DNA from: Rhexocercosporidium sp. MPI-PUGE-AT-0058 | Taxonomy: Eukaryota; Ascomycota; Leotiomycetes; Helotiales | Assembly: GCA_020746875.1 (NCBI GenBank) | Contig: JAGTJL010000005.1 | Location: 1,922,001-1,986,000 of the forward strand | Direction: 5' to 3' | DNA: 64,000 nucleotides | Part shown: one piece after another, positions 51,238 to 62,700 of the stretch | Numbering within the stretch: position 1 is the first letter of the stretch | Layout: each line of letters starts with the position of its first letter | Program-made: the position numbers and the translations under genes | The notes under the pieces: model-generated | Database searches by the model: none | Told to the model about the DNA's origin: nothing | The model's input: the letters and a program-made list of their open reading frames with translations, nothing else

Positions 51238-51427
51238 GAGAAAAAGGTCTCAAGATAGCTGTAAAGAGTATAATATTCCTCTGTGCAAGGAGGGGGATTG
51301 TTTTGACAGATACCATGGCAGTAAATAAGTCCGGAGCCCATATGGCTGTATCCTCACCAAATCCTGGCCCTCTGATTGGTCAATATCTTGTCACACTAAA
51401 ATTGGCAAGCGACAGCAGCCCATGGGA
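51238..51427. repeat. Dispersed repeat copy (partner at 40270-40442)
   Basis: It shares 'agctgtaaagagtataat', 'tcctcaccaaatcctggcc' and 'cagcccatg' in the same order and spacing as the 40.3-kb copy. Most differences are transitions. No coding capacity is visible. Confidence 0.5.
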
Positions 51428-51634
51428 TAGAGAGTATGGGGGTATAGGTAGGAGGTGATACGCGCACTCCACGGGGAGATTGTTTCTCTTTTCTTTCTTT
51501 TTCGTTATAAAAGCAAGAACCCTACCTTCCTACCTTCCCTACCCCCTTACCTTACCCAGTTAGTGCAGCTGCAGGTACATACAAGACAGGTATCTAAGTC
51601 TAAGTCCAAGTACCCACCACCAAATCAGATATAC

Positions 51635-51770
51635 GGAGGTGCCAGGCTAAATACTCCGTAAACTATGTCACCTCACCGCCTTTGGGCAGAACAGGGGCTG
51701 CACCCAACCAGACCATCAAGGTTCGCTTGTTCTGCCAAAGGCGGTGACATCCTTCAGCCCTGGCACCTCC
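51635..51770. repeat. Imperfect hairpin / inverted repeat
   Basis: Outer arms GGAGGTGCCAGG (51635-51646) and CCTGGCACCTCC (51759-51770) pair perfectly. Inner arms around CCGCCTTTGG(G)CAGAACA (51676-51693) and TGTTCTGCCAAAGGCGG (51728-51744) also pair, extended by TGTCACC/GGTGACA. The loop is about 34 bases. It could be a small MITE or a structured transcript leader. Confidence 0.65.
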
Positions 51771-52119
51771 TCCTCCGGTGCGATTACGTAATCCGACAAT
51801 CAAGGCAAGGCAAGGCGAGGCGAACTGACATCTATCTCACTCTCATCTTTCTGTCCTTGCCACCATGGGGAACATAATAGAATAGAATATAACATAACAT
51901 ATAAGCACAATCGACACCCTTTCTACCCAACGATCTTCTCGGCTACGGCGGCCCTTCTAAACTTACCGTCTCCTCTGTCAGTAGTGTTAAGGCTCCGGAA
52001 ATTGACATTCACAATGGTGGGGCATCTGTTGGCTGTACGGCACGGTGTAGATTGATAATGTAGGATTTATTGAGAACCCAGTCCCCTACATTCATTGGCC
52101 TCCGGCGAAGACTCTTCTC

Positions 52120-53283
52120 TTACTCAAACCGCATACGATTCGCCAGACGGCCAATTCCACCAATCTCAACGCTGACCTCGTCGCCATCTTTCAAAAACCC
52201 AGGGGGCTTCATGAACAGTCCAACACCTCCTGGAGTACCCGTCATGATCAACGAGCCCTTCTCCAGGGTCTGGCCTTGGCTGCAGAACGCAACCAGCTTC
52301 CGAACCCCAAAGCAGAGATCGGACGTGTTGGACAGCTGTCGCTCCCCTCCATTCACAGACGTCTTCAGAGACAATGAATCGGCATCTCCGAGTATATGGG
52401 TCGCGACGAGGCAAGGGCCGAGCGGAGCGTACTTGTCGAAAGACTTGCTGAACGACCACTGTGGAACCTAGGTGGGGAGAGAAGTTAGCTTTCAGTCGGT
52501 ATGTCTTCTTGGGAAGTAGAGAAGATCGTCACTCCTCCCAAATCGAGGAAGGAGAGGGCCACAAAACACGTACCGGTCCTGCTTTACCTGCCTCCCGCTG
52601 CCAGTCACGGGCGGAGACATCATTCCCAGCTGGTCAACATGTTAGGATGTATAATGCTCGATATCTCGGACTCAGACAAAGGATCCGATCCCCGAAGCCC
52701 TGGCCGTAAGGGTGTTTCGGTGGCGAAAGAGACATACCAGTGTAGCCCGCAACATATTCCAGAGCATCCTCTTCTTTGACATTTTTGGCGTCTCGGCCGA
52801 TCAGGATGACAAGTTCGCCCTCATAATCGCATTGGGTCTGTGCAATCTTTGGAATAGGGATGTCCTCCCCGTGGTCTGCCACAGTCGGAGACGGCTTGGT
52901 GAACACAGTCGGGCATGTGGGTAATGGCCGACCAGTTTCCAGGACTGAACGGTTCCCCAGGTGTTAGACACGATCTTTTGGTGGAAGACCGCATGTCACT
53001 CACTGTGTGTTTTGTAATTCAGGCCAATACAGCGTATAATCGATACATCTTTTGGTGCCAGAGGTCCCAAGAGCGTCTTGACCGTCTCGATTCGGGCTGT
53101 TGGACGCATACTCAAGGGACCATCATTGCCCTCACAAACCTTCACTTGCAAGTGTCCCTTGGATGTAAGGGCAGTGATTTCTTCATGGCCTGATTCTGGC
53201 AGGATTGGCTCCCCGAACTTGACCGTCGTCCCATCCTCGGCAATGTAACGGACCAGACGATTCCATTGAACCAGAGGTGCCAT
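52120..53283 (-). CDS. Fumarylacetoacetate-hydrolase-family enzyme (hydrolase/hydratase/decarboxylase)
   Basis: Four exons (53283-53004, 52944-52738, 52629-52574, 52467-52120) give 296 residues, the usual length of single-domain FAH proteins. Donors are GTGAGT, GTATGT and GTACGT. IRCIGLNYKTH and CPTVFTKPSPT lead to the metal-binding DYEGEL (E135, E137) and NDVSARDWQ (D166); the E-x-E to D spacing of 29 fits the family. SFDKYAPLGPCL and LIMTGTPGGVG follow. Members cleave or hydrate beta-diketo and 2-oxo-alkenoate acids formed after aromatic ring cleavage. It is divergent from the dioxygenase gene, suggesting the two act in sequence. The exact reaction cannot be fixed from sequence. Confidence 0.9.
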
Positions 53284-54194
53284 TTTTGGGGGGTGGGGGG
53301 TGTTTAAGGAAGGAACCAGAATATGAGATACTGATTGCGAGTGTAAGTGTGAGTGGGTGCGTGAGGGTGAAGGTAACGACAACAAGCTATGGATATGCTG
53401 TGTTTTGTCGCTGGAGATCTATCTGATGTACGAAAAGAAAGAAACCGCAAGCGCACATCTGATGCAGGTGGGCGTTGTATCTTAGTATGTACCAGTACCA
53501 GCCCGCCTACTGTTTGTAAGTACAAATGGGCGCGCCATGCCATGCCATGCCAATGATGGCATGTGGCATGTAAGTACGTAGTATGTATTATGTAGTATAT
53601 AGGTTTTGAACAGAGGCCAGAACCCTCCGGATCGTTCGACTACGTAGGTACCATAAGTTACGATGTAGTGGGAATTGAGGAGTCCTGGTGGGCGTGCCAC
53701 CTTACCCGATGCCCATCTGATGCCCACCCGACGCCCACCACCTTTGCCGCTGCATCAGTACTTACTTACTCAACTGTACCCACCTACCTACCTACTTACA
53801 TACCGCACAGTATGGACATCACCTCACAGATAGCGCAAGGCTCAATGGAGCTCGGCTGAGTCGGAGCAGCTAAGGCTACTTTCGTACAGTAGAAAGCTAG
53901 ATAGATAGGTAGGTAGACGTCTAGATACTTGGTTAGACAGCAGACCCAGCTTACCGCAATATCCGTATCGTGCTGTCAATTCAATGGTTTTTATCCCTCC
54001 TCGCCTTAGCTGCACTACACCACACCACACTGTACGCACTCATTGCAGTCGAGCTTAGGAGGATAAGACAAGGTTACGAACGGTAACAAACGTCCACCTC
54101 GACGTGTACCAGCGACGATATTTCACTTCACCACAAGTCCAAGCAAGCGTTCTCAAACTAGACTCCACGCATCTTCGTCTTCGCCCTCGTCAAG
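53284..54194. promoter_or_regulatory. Divergent promoter region, FAH-family enzyme / dioxygenase
   Basis: 911 bp lie between the two start codons, which face away from each other. The region holds low-complexity 'catgccatgccatgcc' (about 53536-53552) and 'acctacctacctactta' (about 53781-53797) runs. No gene is supported. Confidence 0.5.
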
Positions 54195-55266
54195 ATGCAT
54201 CTCCCTCAAGATGATCCGCGGATTCGACTCCTCAAGACGGCTTTTGTGATCTACAATCACGCAGATCTGGCCGCTGCTCGACAGTTCTTCCTTGATTTTG
54301 GCATGGCCATCGTGCAAGAGAACCCCGGAAAGGAGATTTGCTTCGCGGGGTTTGGAACCGAGCCGCTTGTCTACATCGCAAGACAGGCCGAGGGAGGAGC
54401 TTCAAGCTTCGGCGGTGCAGCGTACGAGGTTGAGAGCCATCAAGAATTGGAACGTGCTCAGCAGATAGACGGTGCAAGCGGCATCTCTGAGCTCGCAACT
54501 CCAGGCGGCGGGCACATCGTCACATTGACCGACCCGGCCGGTCACAAGGTGCATCTCGTCCATGGCCAAACCCCCAAGGAACTCCAGCCCATGAATCTCA
54601 AGAAGCTTGTCGTCAACTACGAAGACGAGAAGCCTCGCAAGGGGAAATTCCAGAGATTCCAGCCTGGTCCAGCACCAGTCTACAGATGGGGACATTACGG
54701 CGTCACTTACCCCGAAGGCACGTATCAGGAGATGTTTGATTGGTACACAAAGAACTTGGCTTTGGCACCTTCGGATGTCGTCTACCTCGGGGAGAAGCCT
54801 ATTACGTGCTTCTTCCACATCGATCGGGGTCTGGAGTTTGCCGACCACCACGCATTCTTCTTCAAGAGAGCGAAGCCCGGACAGAAACCCGCGGTGGCTC
54901 ACGCCGCATTTGAAGTCCACGACTTCGATATTCAGCAGCTGGGCCATGACTACTTGACAGAAAAGGGGTACAAGCTATGCTGGGGTGTTGGAAGGGTAGG
55001 TCATGATTCCCATGTTGCTTGAAGTACTGTACGCTGATCAACATATCAAAGCACGTGCTCGGAAGCCAGGTCTTTGACTACTGGTTTGACACGAGTGGAT
55101 TCATGGTCGTAAGTAAATGTTTCATCTCCCAATTGCATCGTCTGACAGCTCAAAGGAGCATTACGCCGACGGAGATCTGGTGAACAAAGAGACGAAAGTC
55201 GCTCACGTGCAGGCCGGACCTAATACGTTGTCGGTCTGGGGTCCACCTGTCCCCTCGGTATTCTAG
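54195..55266 (+). CDS. Extradiol ring-cleavage dioxygenase, VOC/glyoxalase fold (catechol 2,3-dioxygenase-like)
   Basis: Three exons (54195-54995, 55052-55108, 55156-55266) give 322 residues. Donors are GTAGGT and GTAAGT. The protein has two vicinal-oxygen-chelate domains, as in type I extradiol dioxygenases. The three iron ligands are present: H167 (RWGHYGVTYP), H236 (PAVAHAAFEV) and E287 (GFMVEHYADGD, just after the DYWFDTSG motif). All three family landmarks fall in the C-terminal domain, as expected. The enzyme would cleave a catechol-type ring next to the diol using Fe(II) and O2. The FAH-family gene beside it could process the product. A non-catechol VOC enzyme is the alternative. Confidence 0.88.
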
Positions 55267-56194
55267 TTCTGAAATTCATGAATATAATGCTGGATAGGCG
55301 AATTTTATTAGATGATGTTGCTGCTACTATGTTTCGCCTGTATTGTAGTTGGGTTTCAATACCAATTCCCCACATGGATTTCCTCGTCATTCCTTCCCGT
55401 CAAGCTGCGTGCGAGGCTGCGACTCTGTGTGAGAAACATTGGTCTGGATCTCTTTAGCATCAGTACTCGAATGCCGCCTGTCGCTGTCTTCTCGCCCAAT
55501 TGAGACTCTGGTTACAGACAACTTAGCTGTCGAGGAAGGAATTCGCAACCTCTAACCATCTCGTATGTAGCAGATGCTCACTCTAGAAGCTCGAGCACAT
55601 GCCATACTGCAACCCCAGCTCATACATTTCAACATGTTATTAGTAGTGCGGTGGGACAATCCCGAAATCTTATCTTGAGGTCTGAGCATCCTAGCGCCCG
55701 AGCAACCAGGACGGGACCACCATGGATGATGAATTTTAAACAATTGCGATGCGAACGTACGCACATCGATCTTATGATGCGGTCCGTGCTAGTAGGTTGT
55801 CCGGTAGCAGCTTTCAAACTTGGCTCATATTTCAAACTTTGCTCCTCAAACTTAGTTGTGGGAAGTAGAGTTCCGAATTTTGGGTCGGACGCCATGGCCG
55901 TGTGTTTATTGGGTCATGTTAAAGTTTAAGGATACCTAAGGTCTAGCTTGCTTCAAACATTCACCACAAGTCGCAAGAAAGACTGCTGTAGCGAGTTTTG
56001 TTGACCTATAACCAAGAAGAGGTCACCTCTTGATGCACTGAGCACCACTCTCCCCATTCCTCTAAAGAAATCTGTGCAGTCAGTCGAAGCATCACGTTCA
56101 TATAACTCGATAAAAAGAAGGAAATTGCGAGGTTGTGGCTGCTCCTGTTCAACACATTCGGAAGGTTGAGCCACTGATTCCGAAATAATCCAGT
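55267..56194. other. Intergenic, no gene seen
   Basis: Short frames at 55312-55503 and 55552-55929 have no recognisable content or consistent splice structure. The sequence has normal composition. Confidence 0.5.
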
Positions 56195-58079
56195 ATGCGT
56201 GTCGGGTTCGCTATTTTATGTGTCCTGCTTCTTGGGCTGGTTCGCCTTTCCGGCGTACATGCTCAGCAGTACTTGAACCTGACAGCGGCCGATCTGACTC
56301 CCTGTGGTGTAAGTACGTCCAATACCCGTGTAACTTGTAAGATTACAATAACGAAGTGTAATATTGTCAGACTGATATGGGAGTGTTAGCTCGGCTGTGT
56401 AATAACAGCCATACAGGCATCTGGTTGTCGATTCGATGATGCATCATGCCAGGTTTGTTGGTTTCCATGTCATCCTTCGTAGGTCGAGAGGAAGTGACCA
56501 GCATATTCGAAAGCATAGGTTTCTAACTCTTCAGGCAGTGTGCAAGCCGGCTGCTTGCGCAAAGCACATCCGCCTGCCTCAATGCAAACTGCACTATGCA
56601 TGACGGACTTGGCAAGTTTCCACCCTCTGGTACAGCTGGTTTTTGTGTAGGCTTTTCTGACATGACATCTAGTTGCCATCAAAGTCAGCGCTAGCTTATG
56701 TCGAAAGCCCCTCGGCCAATCACGCTCAGACCTGTTCCTAGCCACGACTATTGTTGTGTATTCGGTTGCAGTAATATTCGTAGCCTTGAGATTCATTACG
56801 AAGGCGATGAAGGGGACAAAAGGCAGGGTAGACTGGAGCGACTGGCTACTTTTCTTTGCCGTGGTACATTTCTATACCTAGAGGGAGTTAATACTTTTCA
56901 CTGACATGAACAGTTCTGCGCTATTCCTAACTTCTACTTTTGTGTCAAAGGCAAGTAAATCCTGTGTGCATCTATGCATCTGAGACCTAGATACTGATCG
57001 ACGACCTCTTCAGGTTCCAGGAACGGGTTCGGAAAACACTTTTGGGAACTGCAAGATGGACAACTAAAAGAGATTTTGAAGATGAGTGAGGAGTCCCTCC
57101 AATTTGTTGCTTTCTGAGTCACTTCAATTATTTAATTGTGGAAATTTTCGTCGCCTCCTACTAGGTTTAACGTTGTTAGTTTATGTGGCAGAAGTCGTCT
57201 ATATCATCCAGCTGGCGATTCCAAAACTGTCGATTCTCGTGTTCTACATCCAATCGATTCCAAATGAAGGCTTCCGTCTTGCAGTATTCATAACAATGTG
57301 CCTCGTCGTCATATCTACCACGATAATCTCCACTCTTGCGGTTGTTGGGTGCCACCCAATTCCATCTTTCTGGGATAGAGATATCAAAGGACATTGCCTC
57401 GACATCAACGGGGTTGCATACGGAATTGGAGGTCTAAGCATCGTGCAGGACCTGGTGATAATTGCTCTGCCGATACCGATTCTGAAAAACATGAGGCTAC
57501 CATGGAGAGAGAAAGCGATGGTGCTGTTTATGTTTGCTGTCGGAAGCTCGTGAGTTACTGCAATGGTTTTTTTGTTGGCTTGACGCTTGGCAGAATAGAG
57601 CCAAGTGTGTTTCTATGTCTTCGTACTAATTGTGTCCAGGTCCGTCGTCATTTCCATCTTACGATTGCAATCCATTGCTGGATTCGGAGACTCGCTTGAT
57701 CCGAGCTGTAAGTTACCAGCACAATCTCAACTCCAGAAATCTTACGAACATAGTATATTGACCCACAACAGGGGACTACACAGTTATCACTACCTGGAGC
57801 ATATTTGAGGTATACATCGCCATTATCACTGCCTCATTGCCAACAATTCGCCATTTACTGGTGTACCTCTTCCCTCGCTCTTGCGCGATGGCACGACCGA
57901 ACCGCGAAGCTCGAAGCGCCCCAACAGGCGTCTCCTGGTTTCGCCGCAGGCAAGTAGCAACTAAAGCGCCTCAGATCTCCACTCTGAAATTCTCGACGAA
58001 CGGCTTCGGAAGAGAATATGGCCGGCCGGGCAGTTGGCAGATAATTGAAGAAGGGCCAGAGCTTCGACTGATGAGATAG
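56195..58079 (+). CDS. CFEM-domain, PTH11-like seven-helix membrane receptor
   Basis: Nine exons: 56195-56308, 56390-56452, 56539-56611, 56673-56863, 56914-56954, 57021-57085, 57165-57549, 57640-57707, 57772-58079, giving 435 residues. A signal peptide (1-23, ending GVHA) precedes the CFEM domain: LTPCGLGC, SGCRFDDASCQC, SACLNANC and a last Cys in SASLCRKP. Seven hydrophobic segments follow, starting LFLATTIVVYSVAVIFVAL, with the family motifs GFGKHFWEL, IPKLSILVFYI, GLSIVQDLVIIALPIP and SILRLQSIAGFGDSLDP. Such receptors act at the plasma membrane in sensing host or surface cues. Intron 3 appears to use a GC donor (GCAAGT at 56612). Intron 5 can be GT-AG (chosen) or GC-AG. Confidence 0.83.
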
Positions 58080-59750
58080 ATGGTGTATAAATGGTTAAAA
58101 AATTTGATATTTGTGCGAAATTGTTGGAGGGATCAGCATGCTGGAAGTCAAATGTCAGTTCTTCATTGAGTATTGGTTAATTTCAACCGCGACGCTGGCC
58201 CTCCCTCATCTATGTAGATACTTCGGTCTATCAGATTTGATGCCCTAAAACCCTCACACGCAAGTTAAAGGACGCAAGGCTGGAATTAGGCCATAATAAG
58301 TTATGGTAGCGTATCAGATATTTCGAGTAGGTGTGCCAATCATTTGTACCCAGGAACCTACCTAAAAATAACCCCAAAATACCAGCTCGCTTAGCAAATG
58401 CGATAAGCGAATGTGGTAAACAGCCATTTTGATCACCAAAAAGAACGACTCAATAGGAGGAAGCTCCCGATGCCTCTTAAATAAGAAAACTCTGCGATAC
58501 AATAGCGTCGATCCCTACGATTTGAGTGCTACCAAAGACTAAGCGCCTGATGTAACTATGGATGGGAGCTGAGGAGCAAGGGCTCGTCTAGCGTCGATGC
58601 CTGCCGCAAATTTCAAAAGCCAAAGGCACTCCTGACAAAGCAGCCCAAAGAATGCCAGAATGGACAGTATGCAAAACCATATCGCCATATCCGCGCATTC
58701 CGCTTCCCCAAGTCAGGGCTCAAGATTAGGATCCCGCAAAATTAGAATGCAGATGGAGGTGGAGTCTGGGCAAAACTCATGCCTACCGCCTACGAACCAC
58801 TTAGTTCCCTCGATAGGTAAAGACAGCCCATGCCCAGGTGTGATTTTATTTGTAATTCCACCTTACAGCAGTGATTTTATCCTGCAATTCAGAGCGTCTA
58901 GATAAGCTCTCATGCGAGACCAGGGTTCCAATTAGTAGACTCGAGAACGAGATCCTCCACGTGATGTTGATGTTGAACTAGCACCGTGTATCTAAGATGC
59001 TAAAGCTTGCGACCACAAGAATTCCTCGCTAAAATTTACATCCGAACCTTGCCGAGTAAATCTTCACTCGCGGGTGCAATCAGCAACACTCAAGGAATCC
59101 TAGTTCCTTATTTAGATCTCCTCGTAGAATGAGTGGGAGATCTCTGCTGCCCTACTGTTCCGTCGCAATTCATCAGTGAAATGAAGATACACGTCCGAAA
59201 ATCACGGCAGAAAGCCTCTAATGGCACTCGGTTGAAAAAAGGGCCACATTCGCTTACGGAGCAGAATTTTGGATCCACATCACCACAAAAACAACCACTG
59301 CACTCACTCAACTACATTTTAACAAAGTCACATTGAGTTTCACACTCCATTTGAATAAACACCCAGCGGTTTTGATTATAGATCCCGCATTCATTCTAAG
59401 TTCTCTCTATCCGGCACAATCACCATCAGCGAGCACATCAGGCTCCAGCTATGCATGCATGCATCCCATCCCATCCTAAACGCCAATATCATCCATTCCC
59501 CAAAACGCCCAAACGAACTCGCTAACTTCTAGAATGCGAGAGCCGAAAAGAAAAGAAACATTTCAAGTGTGAGCTTGAGCTTGAGTTTGTAGTTCGTCTT
59601 CTCCCCCTTCTGTTGGTACAAGAGCCCAAAAAAACCGCGCGCTCTTAGGAAAATTCGCAATCGCAATCGCCTGGGTATCGTCGTCTCGAAAGGCCGTGAT
59701 ATGGTACAACGACAAAAAGGAAATATTATCTCTCCTCCCTTCCTCTCTCC
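58080..59750. other. Intergenic, no gene seen
   Basis: About 1.7 kb between the convergent receptor and FNIP genes. Frames at 58660-58905 and 59108-59336 lack recognisable content. An 'atgcatgcatgcatcccatcccatcc' run lies near 59450. Confidence 0.5.
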
Positions 59751-62700
59751 CTAGTTCAGATGAGAAGCCTCTCCGGTCTCAACATTTGACAACCAACTTC
59801 TCACCCCCTCCCTTAAGAAGCTCTCTCGCTCCATATCCACTTCAGCGTCGCCCCTCTCCCTCCTACTCTCTGCTACCTCCCTTACGATCTCCTCGAGCGC
59901 ACTGAGGACCATTTTCTTGCATTCGTTTCTGGGCACCTCGAGCTTGTGCTCCGGGATTTCGGGAATTCTCGGCTCTGAATTTGATCGCTCCCGACTACCT
60001 CTTTGGCATGAGGCGGATCGGGATGAGCAAGCAGATGAGGTTTTCGACCCTCGGCCGGATTGTGCAATAATGCGCTCGACTGCTTCGATGAGGGTTTCAT
60101 CCATTGAGATGATTGGCTCCTCAATAAACTCCTCTGCGATGTAACCGTCGTAAATTTCGGTCGAGGGGGTAAGCTGGGCCGGTGCATATACGTTACCATA
60201 CCGAGAATCGAACGAGTGAGGAATACTGGGTGTTGTTGATGGGGCGTCTCTTTGTCGGATGAGTCGTCTGTATCGAATGTGTTTGATGGTAAAGTTGGTA
60301 GTGTCGGCAATAACGGCGCTGCTGATATCAACCCATCTATCGGGACGACTCCCTTCAGGAAGAGGTGTGTTGGAGGCAAGGATGGGTGTTGGTTCTGCGC
60401 GCATGGAAGCTTTGACCTCCTCCAGAATATCACTCTGGACAGGGATGGCCTGAAGAGCAAAGTCCGGATGATAGCGAGGAAGCCAGCCACCAACATTCAT
60501 GGTCGTCTCAACATCAGGACCAGAACGAGAATAATTCTCGAACCCGTCCATGACATTGCCGAGGCCCGGGGTTGACAAGTATCCACTGCTGGAGGGTGAA
60601 CTGACAGCGGTGTCAAAAGACAGAAAGTCCGGCAGAGGGACATCAATATCGATGACACCATCGTCATGGTTGATTGAAGTCTTCACCGGTGATTCAAAAG
60701 CACCAGACGGGTCTGTCACTCGTTCCGCGACATGAATTATTTGTTCGGGGACATCTTCACCTTCCTCATCATCCGGTTTCGCTGTTGATGCACTTCCAGA
60801 TTCGGACTCTCTCATCTCACGCTCTTGCTGGTCCTTTGTCTTCTGGACAGGGGCTTGAGTGACCTCGTCAACCATCTCTGCCAGCTTTCCTTTCTTCAAT
60901 GGTGATCCGCTCTTGTAATGCGGATCATGAATATCGAGGTCCTCGAGAGATGGAGGCTCGATACTGGTAGACGCTGTCGAGTCCCGTCTCTTAGAGCCCC
61001 AGAAGCCGCTGATCATGCTGCCCCATCGGGAGTTTTGACCTTGGGAGTCAGTGCTGACCGTGCTGTAATGTCCAGTACTATCTCCTCTCTTCAACGAGCG
61101 GAGCAGATCATCAGTCGCGAGACTCCCACTGCTTCCCGGTCGGGGAACAGGGCCGGTTCCTCTAGTCGGTCGCCTGGTGGAGAAGTGTGGCATTGTTGTA
61201 ATGGGAGTCGCGGTCGAAGTCGTTGCGGCACTGCTTTTCCTCGAATTGAGGTCACTACCGGGAATAGGTAGATTTGCAGTCTTGATGGATGTCGCGTCGG
61301 ATGTTCGTCGATCGTGATGGATCTCGGGCCCTAGGCCCGAAAGAGCTGGATTTGGAAAGCTCGAGGTGCGTGCATGTGATCCCCTAGCCACACTTCCCCG
61401 TTTGTTGATTCGGCGGCGAAGAGACTCCTCTCTCAGGAGCGGCAAATTGGGTGGCGATTGCGAATAACCCCCAAACGATGCCGATGTACTGGGACGGTGA
61501 ATGCGAGATTGGGTCACTTGCTGGTTTGCAGGTAGAAACGCTGACAACAGGAATATCAATCGACGAGCCATGAGCTTGTTGTCGGAAAGAATGATAGTGC
61601 GGGCCGGGAGAGAGATGTCATCATCCTTATTGGCTCTCTGCTGTTGGTGATGGCGACGACGGTACCAACTAGGACCGAGAGCTTGAAGCCATTCGGTATG
61701 ATTGCCGAGAAATCCGGTCAGGAGGTTGAAGAAGAAGAAGCCTTCGTCCTTGCCCCCTGCCCATTTCCCAACTAGTCTTGCTTCCTCCCGCCAGATGCCC
61801 CATCTACCTTGCCCAGTGACGACCTGGTGTGCTTTGAGCCCTGTGACGATTCTTTGTCGAGCTGCATCAGCCTCCTTATGGATTCTCTGCACCTGAGAAA
61901 GGCAGTTGATTGTCAATTGAACCATCTTTGCATTGGTTTTCGGGATCTTGAATGGCTTGATATCCTCTTGGACCCGTTTGCCCGAGACGGAAACACTGGC
62001 AGATGGGGCACGAGAGTGAGTGGATTCTCTACGAGGCTCGGGGGAGCTGATGTCTGCTTGCTTGAGCATTGGTAGCAGTGACGCAGTCGCAACAGCCTGT
62101 AGGTGGGACATGGTCCGCATGATGATATCCCAGTGTTGGGTGATATTCTCGATTCGGTCTTCGGGTTCGCTTGAGAAAGAAGAATCCATCGACTCGACCC
62201 CAAAACCATGGCCAAGTACAGTCCAGCCTGAACGGCGTCCCGAGTTGAACGAAGATGGAAGCGAATCCTGCTCTGTAAACGACCCTGACCCACGGAGACT
62301 TGATCTTGAAGCTGGTGCAGAAGGAGCTTGGAAGTTCGTTGACTGTGGCCAATTAACGACCACACCGACCGCATACATCGGCGTCCTCTTCTGCTTCGGT
62401 TGAGGTTTCCTGGACTCTGCCGAGTGCGCTCCATTTGCTGCAACCTTGGGGAAAGGATACCCTGTAGCACCATTCGAGCTCTGTTGGGTAGGCGTTGTGT
62501 TCTGAGCAGCATCTTTTGGATCGTCATTGGGTAGCGGCACCGGGAACATGCGTGTGATGAGAACCTTCTTCCTTTCCATGGCCCTTGCTGTGCTTGTGAA
62601 ACCCGCCGATGTCGGGCCAGGAACTGTGTCGGAAGTGAAGGACTGTGCCAGCTTGCTGCTTCGCATACTCGATCTCCCCAACGAGCCATCTGCAGCGTAT

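Larger units (their letters stand above)
50665..52119. other. Regulator upstream region with simple repeats, a dispersed repeat and a hairpin
   Basis: No gene is supported. It contains a (gga)n(ggt)n microsatellite at about 50922-50963, the repeat copy at 51238-51427 and the inverted repeat at 51635-51770. Short frames here have no recognisable content. Confidence 0.5.

Noticed and set aside
40780..55266. Secondary-metabolite biosynthetic cluster
   Set aside because: P450, flavoprotein and SDR genes are typical, but no polyketide, peptide or terpene synthase is present in the window. A ring-cleavage pathway fits better.
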